From positions 1 through 17,193 of the forward strand of contig JAPHRB010000159.1 in assembly GCA_026197015.1 (NCBI GenBank): a DNA stretch of 17,193 nt. Reading direction: 5' to 3'. Source of the DNA: Gammaproteobacteria bacterium (GTDB lineage Bacteria > Pseudomonadota > Gammaproteobacteria > SZUA-229). The position numbers and the translations under genes are program-made. Positions 1 through 6,606 of the stretch are shown here, piece by piece. The notes beneath the pieces are model-generated. The model saw nothing but the letters and a program-made list of their open reading frames with translations. It was not told where the DNA came from and made no database searches. Numbering within the stretch: the stretch's first letter is position 1; every line of letters starts with the position of its first letter.

Positions 1-83
1 CAATGTTGCCTATCAGGAAAACCACAATGGCGCATTAAACAGACTTAATTTAATTTTGAAAAATAACAGCTTAATCAAGTCTT

Positions 84-656
84 CTACTTAACTTTACCCT
101 TAAGAAAAGGCGTATATTTCTGATCAGTGCCATTGATATGATTAACTAACCAGGTTTTTAAATACACCGCAACATCTTCAATTGTACGTGTTTTAGCTAT
201 ACGGTATTCATCAATGTATCCACTTACCTGTTTAATCATACTGTCATGTTGTTTTTTATGTTCTTCAAAATCAGGATAGTTACATTCCTTCATCATGCCT
301 TCTTCGCGTGTAAAATGATATTTCGTGTAATCTACCAGCTGATTTAAGACATCTTCAACCATTACTTCATCTGTTTTATAGTGAGCTGCTGCCTGAAGCT
401 GGTTAATTAAGCCCAGTAATTTTTTATGATCACTATCAATGCTATCAATTCCCACACTATAAGAATCTTGCCATTTAACAAAACGAGTAGCGATAATTTT
501 GTCATGAACAACCGGGATGATAATTAATACGGCGATTAATATCCAGGGTAATGGGTGAGTGAAACCCAGCATAAAGCCCAGCACAATCATCACCAGTAAG
601 CCTAATATCAATACTGATAAAATAAGCATACTGATACCCTTAGTAACAGTTGACAT
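84..656 (-). CDS. Membrane-anchored bacteriohemerythrin
   Basis: 190-aa protein. Two hydrophobic segments at about residues 8-31 and 36-50 anchor it in the inner membrane, with a short loop between them. The rest is a bacteriohemerythrin domain with the full set of di-iron ligands: H77 in the DHKK motif, H114 and E118 (HFTREE), H133 and H137 (HKKQH), and H173 plus D178 (HINGTD). The family reversibly binds O2 at a non-heme di-iron site, and some members bind NO or deliver O2 to membrane oxidases. The membrane anchor suggests a role next to a respiratory enzyme; that is inference. It stands alone on the minus strand, with a Dnr/Fnr-like box about 67 bases upstream of the start, which would tie it to low O2 or NO. 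Fold and metal site are secure; physiological role is not. Confidence 0.93.
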   Translation of the reverse strand: MSTVTKGISMLILSVLILGLLVMIVLGFMLGFTHPLPWILIAVLIIIPVVHDKIIATRFVKWQDSYSVGIDSIDSDHKKLLGLINQLQAAAHYKTDEVMVEDVLNQLVDYTKYHFTREEGMMKECNYPDFEEHKKQHDSMIKQVSGYIDEYRIAKTRTIEDVAVYLKTWLVNHINGTDQKYTPFLKGKVK

Positions 657-722
657 GATTTTTGACCTCAGATTTGGGTTTAGTTTGAATTTAGAGACTA
701 ACTAAAATACTGTCGACTTAAA

Positions 723-736
723 CTGATATTAGTCAA
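723..736 (-). promoter_or_regulatory. Dnr/Fnr-like box upstream of membrane hemerythrin
   Basis: On the minus strand the site reads TTGACTAATATCAG, matching 8 of 10 defined bases of TTGAT-N4-ATCAA. Its 4-bp spacer is the same TAAT found in the perfect site upstream of norC. The centre is 73 bases upstream of the hemerythrin ATG. No strong -10 is visible at the expected distance (TAGTCT at 700-695 is weak), so activity is inferred. Confidence 0.5.
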
Positions 737-1126
737 TTCAGCTCATAAACATTGGCTTCAGCTTATTTAGAAATCTAAATTTATAAGTTATAATTTATTT
801 TGCAATACTTCTTTAGATACATCTAGCGTTTTTTCTGAGCAACATGACGAGACCACTGATTTCTAATTACCCCTACATCAAACACTTATATGATTAATAT
901 GTTATCAGGGTGACATTAATGAAAAACGCTAACCGCTAGTCACTACCATATATCATTTTAGATTTTATGGCATCTTCGCCTAATGTTTTAGCAAGGCCGT
1001 TAACTTTATCAGGCAGAGTCACGCTCGATATATCAACATGTAATATTATAGTGCTAATTTAAGGATATGAATACTATAAGTTAATTAAGACTGTTTGATA
1101 ACACCGTACTCGACCTCAAACAACCA

Positions 1127-1161
1127 CAGATAACAGAGCGAACAAGGAGTCGCTCTATCTG
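1127..1161 (-). terminator. Hairpin just downstream of the pirin gene
   Basis: CAGAT (1127-1131) and AGAGCGA (1135-1141) pair with TCGCTCT (1150-1156) and ATCTG (1157-1161). This gives a 12-bp stem with a 3-base bulge and an 8-base loop, 18 bases past the pirin stop. No U-run follows on the minus strand, so it may be a weak or Rho-assisted terminator, or a 3' end stabiliser rather than a classic intrinsic terminator. Confidence 0.4.
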
Positions 1162-1178
1162 CAGGAGTGAATGTCACC

Positions 1179-1907
1179 TCAGTCAACAAACGGGCCATAC
1201 TGATGTATGGGTTCATAATGGGGTAATCCAAGACATAACATAAATTCACTTTTGGCCTGCGATATCACGCGTAAACTATCTTGAGACTCTATAAATAATG
1301 CTTTATCGTGTTTCAGTTCAATTGAATCTAAATTTAACTCACCTTGCATTAAATATAAAATACCTCTCATATTTTTATCGAAACTAATATTATATTCAGC
1401 CTGTTTCTCAAGACTAATATGCATATAACTTACCTGTGTATTCAAAATCAGTGGAGAACCTTCACCTACAATCACTTTCACCTTTCCGCCCGGTATGATC
1501 TGCACAGGAAACTCATCATGATTCACCTGCTGATATGAGGCTGACATTTGTTTAAGTTTCCCGGGCAAATTAATCCATAACTGTATTCCATTACTGTTAC
1601 CTATTTCTGCCGGCATTTCAGAATGAATTATGCCCTTTCCCGCCGTGAAACGTTGTGCGCCCCCTGATGTTACAAAAGATTCATTACCCAGATTATCCTT
1701 ATGATTCATTCCACCTTTAAACATATAAGTAATAGCCTCAAAACCACGATGCGGATGATCAGGAAAACCACGTCCAGGACTAACTTCAAAATGATCCCAT
1801 AAAACAAATGGATCAAAGTTCATAAAACCATTTAAGGGAAAGAGACGTTTTACATCAACTCCATCACCTTCTGGTACAACTTTTATATCACGAATTGTAT
1901 AAGACAT
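1179..1907 (-). CDS. Pirin family bicupin protein (YhaK-like)
   Basis: 242-aa cytoplasmic protein of the pirin/cupin family. The metal-binding set of pirins is present: H51 and H53 in PDHPHRG, H95 and E97 in IIHSE. A second, less conserved cupin domain fills the C-terminal half. Bacterial pirins are Fe-binding proteins, some with quercetin 2,3-dioxygenase activity. E. coli YhaK is of similar length and is linked to oxidative or nitrosative stress. Its start codon overlaps the GST stop (TAATG), and GGAG lies 7 bases before the ATG inside the GST tail, so the two are translationally coupled. It is the last gene of a DoxX-GST-pirin operon. Family call is secure; substrate unknown. Confidence 0.93.
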   Translation of the reverse strand: MSYTIRDIKVVPEGDGVDVKRLFPLNGFMNFDPFVLWDHFEVSPGRGFPDHPHRGFEAITYMFKGGMNHKDNLGNESFVTSGGAQRFTAGKGIIHSEMPAEIGNSNGIQLWINLPGKLKQMSASYQQVNHDEFPVQIIPGGKVKVIVGEGSPLILNTQVSYMHISLEKQAEYNISFDKNMRGILYLMQGELNLDSIELKHDKALFIESQDSLRVISQAKSEFMLCLGLPHYEPIHQYGPFVD

Positions 1908-2875
1908 TATTGAGCTCCAAATTTTTCGTTCCTGTCATGGGGGTTAGTAAAATTTAATTCAGGCCCCCTTGGCACTAATTGTGTTGGGTTCACACTAATA
2001 TGGCTAATATAGTAATGTCGTTTGATATATTCAAAATCAACGGTTTCTGCTATGCCTTCAATTTGATATAACTCTCTAACATAATTAGACAAATTCGGAT
2101 AATCTGAAATTCTTTTTAAATTACATTTAAAGTGCCCTACATATACTGCATCAAATCGAATCAGAGTGGTAAATAAACGCCAGTCAGCTTCTGTTAATTC
2201 GCTGCCCAGTAAGTACCTCTGTTTTGATAAAACAACCTCAACATTTTCCAGTTCATCAAACAAACGATCGAAAGCTTTATCATAAGCATCCTGAGACGTT
2301 GCAAATCCACATCGGTAAACTCCATTATTTATATTTTCATATATCGGCTGATTAATCTTATCTATTTCATCTCGTTTTACGTCTGGATAATAATCAGTCT
2401 TTACGTTTGTGAAGTCATTAAATGCTGAATTTAACATTCTAATAATTTCTGACGATTCATTATTAACGATTGTATTTAATTTTTTATCCCAGAGCACAGG
2501 CACCGTTATCTGCCCGGTAAAGTTTTTATCCGCCCGGGTATAAATCTCATGCATATACCTAAACCCATAAAGCCCATCACTATATTTACCCTGTTCTTCA
2601 AAGGTCCAGCCATCATCAAACATATCGGCTTCAACTACAGATAAACCAATTACCGCTTCAAGTTTTTTTAGCTTTCTGAAAATAACCGTTCGATGAGCCC
2701 ATGGACAGGCGTCAGAAACATACAAATGATATCGATTCGCTTCAGCTGCAAACTCTGAACTCCCGTCATTCGTTACCCAATGACGGAATGTAGATTCCAT
2801 TCTTTTGAAATCACCATCTTCTACTTCTTTTTCTAGCCAGTTATCCACCAGCTTACCATTAACTAACATACCCAT
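1907..2875 (-). CDS. yqjG: Glutathionyl-hydroquinone reductase-like GST (Xi class, YqjG-like)
   Basis: 322-aa cytosolic protein. An N-terminal thioredoxin-fold domain carries the Xi-class catalytic motif CPWAHR with C57 as nucleophile. An all-helical GST C-terminal domain follows, with typical blocks such as LLGSELTEADWRLF and a YVGHFKCNL segment. Length is close to E. coli YqjG (about 328 aa). The family reduces glutathionyl-hydroquinones to hydroquinones using glutathione. GAGGACA lies before the ATG, supporting this start; the Met at residue 3 is an alternative. It is the middle gene of the DoxX-GST-pirin operon, the same gene company as in E. coli, which argues for a shared role in quinone or aromatic electrophile defence. 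The family is well supported; the exact substrate is inferred. Confidence 0.92.
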   Translation of the reverse strand: MGMLVNGKLVDNWLEKEVEDGDFKRMESTFRHWVTNDGSSEFAAEANRYHLYVSDACPWAHRTVIFRKLKKLEAVIGLSVVEADMFDDGWTFEEQGKYSDGLYGFRYMHEIYTRADKNFTGQITVPVLWDKKLNTIVNNESSEIIRMLNSAFNDFTNVKTDYYPDVKRDEIDKINQPIYENINNGVYRCGFATSQDAYDKAFDRLFDELENVEVVLSKQRYLLGSELTEADWRLFTTLIRFDAVYVGHFKCNLKRISDYPNLSNYVRELYQIEGIAETVDFEYIKRHYYISHISVNPTQLVPRGPELNFTNPHDRNEKFGAQ

Positions 2876-2946
2876 TTTATTGTCCTCTTAAAGCACCATT
2901 AAAAACGCATAACAGGCATCCAGTCAGACGCCTGTTATCTTACGAG

Positions 2947-3327
2947 TTATTTATTTAATTTATTGTCAATACTTAATACACCTGCACCATGAACTGAAAG
3001 CAATAACAAACCACCCGCTATAGTGAAATTTTTCATAAACAGAATCATCTGTATCTGGTCAGCTAGATTTGCATAAAAAATAATCGCTGCCATAATGGAA
3101 AACCCGGCCAGAGCATAAGCAGCCCATTTGACTTTAAATCCGATAATCACCATTAAACCGCCAATAATTTCCAACACAATAACCAGGGGCAACAGGCCTC
3201 CAGGTACCCCCATACTATCCATATAACCCGCCGTTCCTGCATAAGCATCACCGATTTTATTTATACCCGCTAATAAAAAAATATGACCTAAAAACAGACG
3301 ACCCACAAATTCAATTACATTATTCAA
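2947..3327 (-). CDS. DoxX family membrane protein (YqjF-like)
   Basis: 126-aa protein with four predicted membrane helices (about residues 5-22, 44-64, 67-87 and 97-115). The N-terminal pattern of family DoxX is present (GRLFLGHIFLLAGINKI, then PLVIVLEIIGGLMVIIGF). No ATG is available: the start is TTG, supported by GGGGAG seven bases upstream. E. coli YqjF is the closest named relative by size and context. It is under LysR regulator YhaJ and responds to dinitrotoluene breakdown products. DoxX proteins are thought to take part in membrane quinone or thiol redox chemistry, but no reaction is established for this branch. It is first in the operon with the GST and pirin and is divergent from a LysR gene. 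Confidence 0.88.
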   Translation of the reverse strand: MNNVIEFVGRLFLGHIFLLAGINKIGDAYAGTAGYMDSMGVPGGLLPLVIVLEIIGGLMVIIGFKVKWAAYALAGFSIMAAIIFYANLADQIQMILFMKNFTIAGGLLLLSVHGAGVLSIDNKLNK

Positions 3328-3369
3328 ATTCCTTCTCCCCGTATTTAGTTAGTGAGCACCATATTAAGA

Positions 3370-3423
3370 CTATTAATTAGATAAAAAAGCGCAGATTATA
3401 GCCTTTATATATCTAATTAATAG
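3370..3423. promoter_or_regulatory. 14-bp perfect inverted repeat: probable LysR operator
   Basis: CTATTAATTAGATA (3370-3383) and TATCTAATTAATAG (3410-3423) are perfect reverse complements separated by 26 bases, about 40 bp or four helical turns centre to centre. Each arm fits the T-N11-A pattern of LysR sites. The left arm is 43 bases from the DoxX start. The right arm sits just before TATACT (3427-3432), a likely -10 for the LysR gene. This arrangement suits activation of the operon plus autorepression. The function is inferred. Confidence 0.65.
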
Positions 3424-3438
3424 ATATATACTAAAACA

Positions 3439-4320
3439 ATGAATTCCCCAAAAGTAACCCTGGACCAGTGGCGCGCTCTTATAGCCGTGATAGATTATGG
3501 CGGTTTTTCACAGGCCGCCAATAAACTCAATAAAAGCCAGTCTTCGGTCAGTCACGCCGTTAATAAACTTCAGGACTTACTTGGTTTTAAAATTTTACAT
3601 ATACAGGGGCGTAAAGCGGTATTAAGTGATGCAGGGTTAATACTTCTTGAAAGAGCTCGCCAGTTACTAAAGGATGCATGTGCCATTGAACAACAGGCAT
3701 TACATCTAGGTCAGGGCTGGGAGGCAGAAATACGTCTTGCTGTAGAAACCGCCTTTCCCACACACGTATTAATGAAGGCCCTTAAAGCATTTGAGCCCAT
3801 AAGTAATAAAACACGTATCCGTTTACAGGAAGTCGTTTTGTCTGGAGCCGAAGAAGTTCTTTTAAATGGTAAAGCAGATCTGCTCATTAGCCCATATGTG
3901 CCACAGGGTTTTTTAGGTCAAGAATTAATACAGGTGAAATTCACAGCCGTTGCACACCCTGAACACAGGTTATTTAAGCTGGGTCATAAATTAAATACGC
4001 ACGATTTAACTCGAGAAATACAGGTTATCGTCAGTGATTCTGGTAACAAGGGCATTAATACTGGCTGGTTAAGTGATTCTCAACGCTGGGCTGTTAATAG
4101 CCTGGAATCTGCTCGAAAAATAATTAGCAGCGGTCTGGGGTTTGCCTGGTTACCTGAAAGCGAGATAAAACAACAACTCAATGATAATGAGTTAAAAGCA
4201 CTTCCCTTAAATGAAGGCGCCAGTTATACAGCCGTACTTTACCTGATTTACCCTGATTTGAGCCGTGTTGGTCCAGCAACAAAACAATTAGCAGAGATAT
4301 TAAAGGCCGTGTCAGTTTAA
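3439..4320 (+). CDS. LysR-type transcriptional regulator (YhaJ-like)
   Basis: 293-aa regulator. The N-terminal winged helix-turn-helix spans about residues 5-65 (LIAVIDYGGFSQAANKL, then SQSSVSHAVNKLQ), followed by a linker helix and a LysR substrate-binding domain. The GWEAEIRLAVE stretch at the start of the effector domain recalls the YhaJ/AaeR-like branch. It is divergent from the DoxX-GST-pirin operon, which in E. coli is the YhaJ target set. No Shine-Dalgarno precedes the ATG, and a TATACT box ends six bases before it, so the transcript may be leaderless. Ligand unknown; an aromatic or quinone compound is plausible by analogy. Confidence 0.93.
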   Translation: MNSPKVTLDQWRALIAVIDYGGFSQAANKLNKSQSSVSHAVNKLQDLLGFKILHIQGRKAVLSDAGLILLERARQLLKDACAIEQQALHLGQGWEAEIRLAVETAFPTHVLMKALKAFEPISNKTRIRLQEVVLSGAEEVLLNGKADLLISPYVPQGFLGQELIQVKFTAVAHPEHRLFKLGHKLNTHDLTREIQVIVSDSGNKGINTGWLSDSQRWAVNSLESARKIISSGLGFAWLPESEIKQQLNDNELKALPLNEGASYTAVLYLIYPDLSRVGPATKQLAEILKAVSV

Positions 4321-4403
4321 TAAATAGTGATTTAATCTAAAGAAATGATAAATAGTACTATGATAATCTCAATATCTATCACAATAGCTAAACAGAGAAA
4401 AAC

Positions 4404-4865
4404 ATGAGTAAATTTAGTACTGCTTTACTCTTTTTAATGATTACTGCCTGTAGTAATACTAAAAATCTGGCTCCACCTGCTAGCATATCTGCTAATGATA
4501 CACCGACAGTCAAAAAACTATATACACATTACAATCAATGGCGAGGTGTGAAGTACCGAGAAGGCGGCATGTCTAAAAAGGGCGTCGACTGCTCTGGATT
4601 TGTGCATCTAGCTTACAAACAAAAATTACATAAAAAAATACCCCGCTCAACAGAAATGATGTCTGAATCAGGCAAAAAAATACAGCCTGGTAAACTCAGG
4701 CCTGGCGATGTCGTGTTCTTTAAAACTGGCTGGAAAGCAAGACACGTCGGGATTTACGTAGGGAAAGGTGAATTTATACATGCCTCTAGTAGCCGTGGAG
4801 TGATGAAATCAAGGCTAAATAACCCGTATTGGAAAGATGCTTACTGGATGTCACGTCGATACTAA
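4404..4865 (+). CDS. NlpC/P60 family cell-wall hydrolase lipoprotein
   Basis: 153-aa exported lipoprotein. The signal peptide ends in the lipobox ITAC with lipidated C16. The mature domain is NlpC/P60: catalytic C63 (VDCSGF), H114 (RHVGIYVG) and H126 (FIHASSS) are all present. The residue after the cysteine is not aspartate, so sorting to the outer membrane is expected. These enzymes cleave D-Glu-meso-DAP bonds in peptidoglycan stem peptides, like Spr/MepS and NlpC. The domain is complete and of normal length. It stands alone between the LysR gene and the convergent rhodanese block, and no regulatory site is evident. Confidence 0.93.
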   Translation: MSKFSTALLFLMITACSNTKNLAPPASISANDTPTVKKLYTHYNQWRGVKYREGGMSKKGVDCSGFVHLAYKQKLHKKIPRSTEMMSESGKKIQPGKLRPGDVVFFKTGWKARHVGIYVGKGEFIHASSSRGVMKSRLNNPYWKDAYWMSRRY

Positions 4866-4914
4866 ATATGAGCGTCTTAACTTAGATAATGAACAACAGA
4901 ATTAAGCATTTATA

Positions 4915-5154
4915 TTATACTCGTCCTGCCAGTTCTGTAAGTTTAGCCATGCCTGAGATACTGCTGTCTCGCACATAATTGGTCGGCTTATGTAATACCT
5001 GGATACAAAGTGATGTTGTTTCTAAAATTATCTGCAAATGGATGGCTAAATAAACAAGCTCACCCAAATATAAAACATCACTACGTGCTAGAGCTATTAG
5101 ATATACACAAACAGGGCACTCACCAAGCGCAGTTGATAGAGCACTATTAGCCAA
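4915..5154 (-). CDS. Doubtful ORF, in frame after the rhodanese stop codon
   Basis: A 79-codon open frame begins at TTG 18 bases after the rhodanese TAG and in the same reading frame. Only seven codons separate the two. AGGA is close to the TTG, too close for ideal initiation. The product has a hydrophobic middle (about residues 17-50) and three cysteines, and no family is recognisable. It may be a genuine small gene, the former C-terminal end of a longer protein, or chance. No better gene lies in the space between the lipoprotein and the rhodanese. Confidence 0.2.
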   Translation of the reverse strand: MANSALSTALGECPVCVYLIALARSDVLYLGELVYLAIHLQIILETTSLCIQVLHKPTNYVRDSSISGMAKLTELAGRV

Positions 5155-5172
5155 TTTCCTGAATGATAAAAC

Positions 5173-5895
5173 CTATTTTTTACCTTCAATAACTGTTAAA
5201 CCTAGCGACTGCCAGGCTTGCATACCGCCACGGTAATAATATATTTTTTCAGCTGGATAACCCAGTGCTAACATACCTCTAATTGCTCTCGGTGATTGTC
5301 CACACCATATACCATTACACCACAACATGACTTCCTTAGCCCGGCTAAAATCCCACTTACCACTCGCAGTTTCAACATCATCTTTAAGTATACTCATCAT
5401 CTGATCAATAATTGATACATCAGAGTTTGTAGTTGATTTTACTGTAACCCCCAGTTTCGCAAGCGCTGAAACTTTTATAAGGTTACTACTGTCTTTATCA
5501 AACGTATTAAATGGAATATTTATTGAACTTGGAATTGTTGATTTTTCAAACCAGCTACTTGTTCTTGCATCTATTACAACACCAGTGCCCTGATTAACCT
5601 TGTGTTTAATAAAATCAAGCAGCTCTAACTCACCTACTGTTTTTACATTAGGAGAAACGTGTATAGGCTGAATGCAAAATGGAGGGCATTGACGGGATGT
5701 TTTTGTATAACCCCCCGTTAATACGTTGTTCTCATTCTGGATTCGTTGAATTTTAATAACTTTACCATTATGCGCAGTATTTACCGTTGATAATGTTTTA
5801 GTTATATTCACATCTAAAGCATAAACTGGAAACATTAACCCCATAAACAATGGGAATAGAACAGAATAAATATTCATCTTAAGTACACGAATCAT
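5173..5895 (-). CDS. Periplasmic rhodanese-domain protein
   Basis: 240-aa exported protein. The N-terminal signal peptide has cleavage probably after VYA (residue 27). A pre-domain with CPPFCIQP (C70, C74) follows, then a rhodanese domain from about residue 87. The domain has the CH2A-type VVIDARTSSWF strand and an active-site loop CNGIWCGQSPRA with C193 and C198. It closes with the YYRGGMQAW element typical of single-domain rhodaneses. The loop is longer than the usual six-residue loop and carries two cysteines, so which is the persulfide carrier is not clear. AGGTGG precedes the first ATG; Met7 is a second possible start. It is downstream of the small exported protein at 5929-6312 with a 33-bp gap, probably one operon. 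Sulfur transfer or redox signalling in the periplasm is inferred. Confidence 0.88.
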   Translation of the reverse strand: MIRVLKMNIYSVLFPLFMGLMFPVYALDVNITKTLSTVNTAHNGKVIKIQRIQNENNVLTGGYTKTSRQCPPFCIQPIHVSPNVKTVGELELLDFIKHKVNQGTGVVIDARTSSWFEKSTIPSSINIPFNTFDKDSSNLIKVSALAKLGVTVKSTTNSDVSIIDQMMSILKDDVETASGKWDFSRAKEVMLWCNGIWCGQSPRAIRGMLALGYPAEKIYYYRGGMQAWQSLGLTVIEGKK

Positions 5896-5928
5896 AAAAC
5901 CACCTAATTAAATTTAATATATTAATAT

Positions 5929-6312
5929 CTATTTTTTAAAATAAAGGCTGAATAGCAATCTTGTAGCAGTAGGCATTGATAAATTACTCTCATAATAAAT
6001 ATCTACAACATTTTGTTTATCTTCTTCAGAAAGCATTCTGTAGGATGTATATGTAGCAGGGAGACTAGTACGTAAGCTTTTTTCAAACTCCAGTTTCTTC
6101 TTTTTTGCTTCATCATCGTTTATATGCAAATCCTCTGAAGCATCAACTTTTGCAGAATCTTGTACAGAATCTTTTACAGAGTAACTAGATTCAGCTTCTG
6201 CATCTAAAGCATCAAGATATGGGTCTGCAACAGAGACTGAAATAAAGAAACTGAAAGCTATGGTTATCGAAAGCAAATTAACTTTAATATCTGACAGGTA
6301 TTTAAAATCCAT
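5929..6312 (-). CDS. Small exported protein of unknown function
   Basis: 127-aa protein with a signal peptide ending near SVSVA (cleavage after A29). A flexible acidic, serine-rich stretch follows (about 36-65), then a lysine cluster (about 69-73). The C-terminal helical part has FEKSLRTSLPATY and LSEEDKQNVVDIYY. No cysteines and no known catalytic motif are present. GAG precedes the ATG at a usable distance. It lies 33 bp upstream of the periplasmic rhodanese on the same strand, so the two are probably co-transcribed and act in the same compartment. I do not recognise a named family; the C-terminal block looks conserved and helical, possibly protein-protein contact. Function unknown. Confidence 0.75.
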   Translation of the reverse strand: MDFKYLSDIKVNLLSITIAFSFFISVSVADPYLDALDAEAESSYSVKDSVQDSAKVDASEDLHINDDEAKKKKLEFEKSLRTSLPATYTSYRMLSEEDKQNVVDIYYESNLSMPTATRLLFSLYFKK

Positions 6313-6490
6313 ACAACTCTACCGTTATATAACTAGCCCATGCACTAATAATACATAGACAGATCATTAACAACTCTTTAATTAAAATAAAAGATAATTT
6401 TACAGGCAACACAACTAACCGGTACCTCTTCCCTTTAATAATACTAGCACAATATCTAGGGTATTTTGCTAACATTTAATAAAACTTGCG

Positions 6491-6530
6491 AAATCTTAAG
6501 ATTTTTTTATCTAATTCAGAGAGTTAGATA
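6491..6530. other. Paired AT-rich palindromes in the intergenic region
   Basis: The 294-bp gap between the exported protein and the heme-copper-like gene contains two adjacent palindromes. AAATCTTAAGATTT (6491-6504) is a perfect 14-bp palindrome. TATCTAATTC-AGA-GAGTTAGATA (6508-6530) has 10-bp arms with one mismatch. Runs of A or T separate them. They could be operators for the rhodanese operon or a weak terminator for the upstream gene; no T-run follows the second arm on the minus strand. The rest of the gap holds nothing recognisable. Confidence 0.35.
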
Positions 6531-6606
6531 TGTAGATCACTACTCAGCTGACACCACCTCAGGTATTTCAATATAATTAATTATTGATTGATTTGAACGC
6601 ACACTT

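Larger units (their letters stand above)
657..1178. other. Intergenic region without a convincing gene
   Basis: This 522-bp AT-rich gap holds the Dnr/Fnr-like box next to the hemerythrin and a hairpin next to pirin. It also holds an imperfect inverted repeat (CTAGCGTTTTT at 823-833 against AAAAACGCT at 922-930 and CGCTAG at 934-939). A 40-codon open frame on the minus strand (936-1058) has protein-like composition in its second half (TLPDKVNGLAKTLGEDAIK) but no good start codon or ribosome site. It could be the tail of a decayed gene. Nothing else recognisable was seen. Confidence 0.5.

Noticed and set aside
888..902. ATGATTAATATGTT as a Dnr/FNR box
   Set aside because: Only six of ten consensus positions match, and it is far from any start codon.
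828..939. Integron attC site in the gap
   Set aside because: CGCTAAC is present, but no matching GTTRRRY core lies at the other end, and no cassette or integrase is in view.
3410..6516. Shared word TATCTAATT at the LysR operator (3410) and the twin palindrome (6508) as a common regulator site
   Set aside because: TATCTAAT also occurs at 9558 and its complement near 7945. In AT-rich DNA this short word is likely by chance.
6588..6605. TTGATTGATTTGAA near 6590 as a Dnr/FNR box
   Set aside because: The right half-site keeps only three of five bases, and the site lies directly behind a stop codon, about 280 bases from any gene it could serve.
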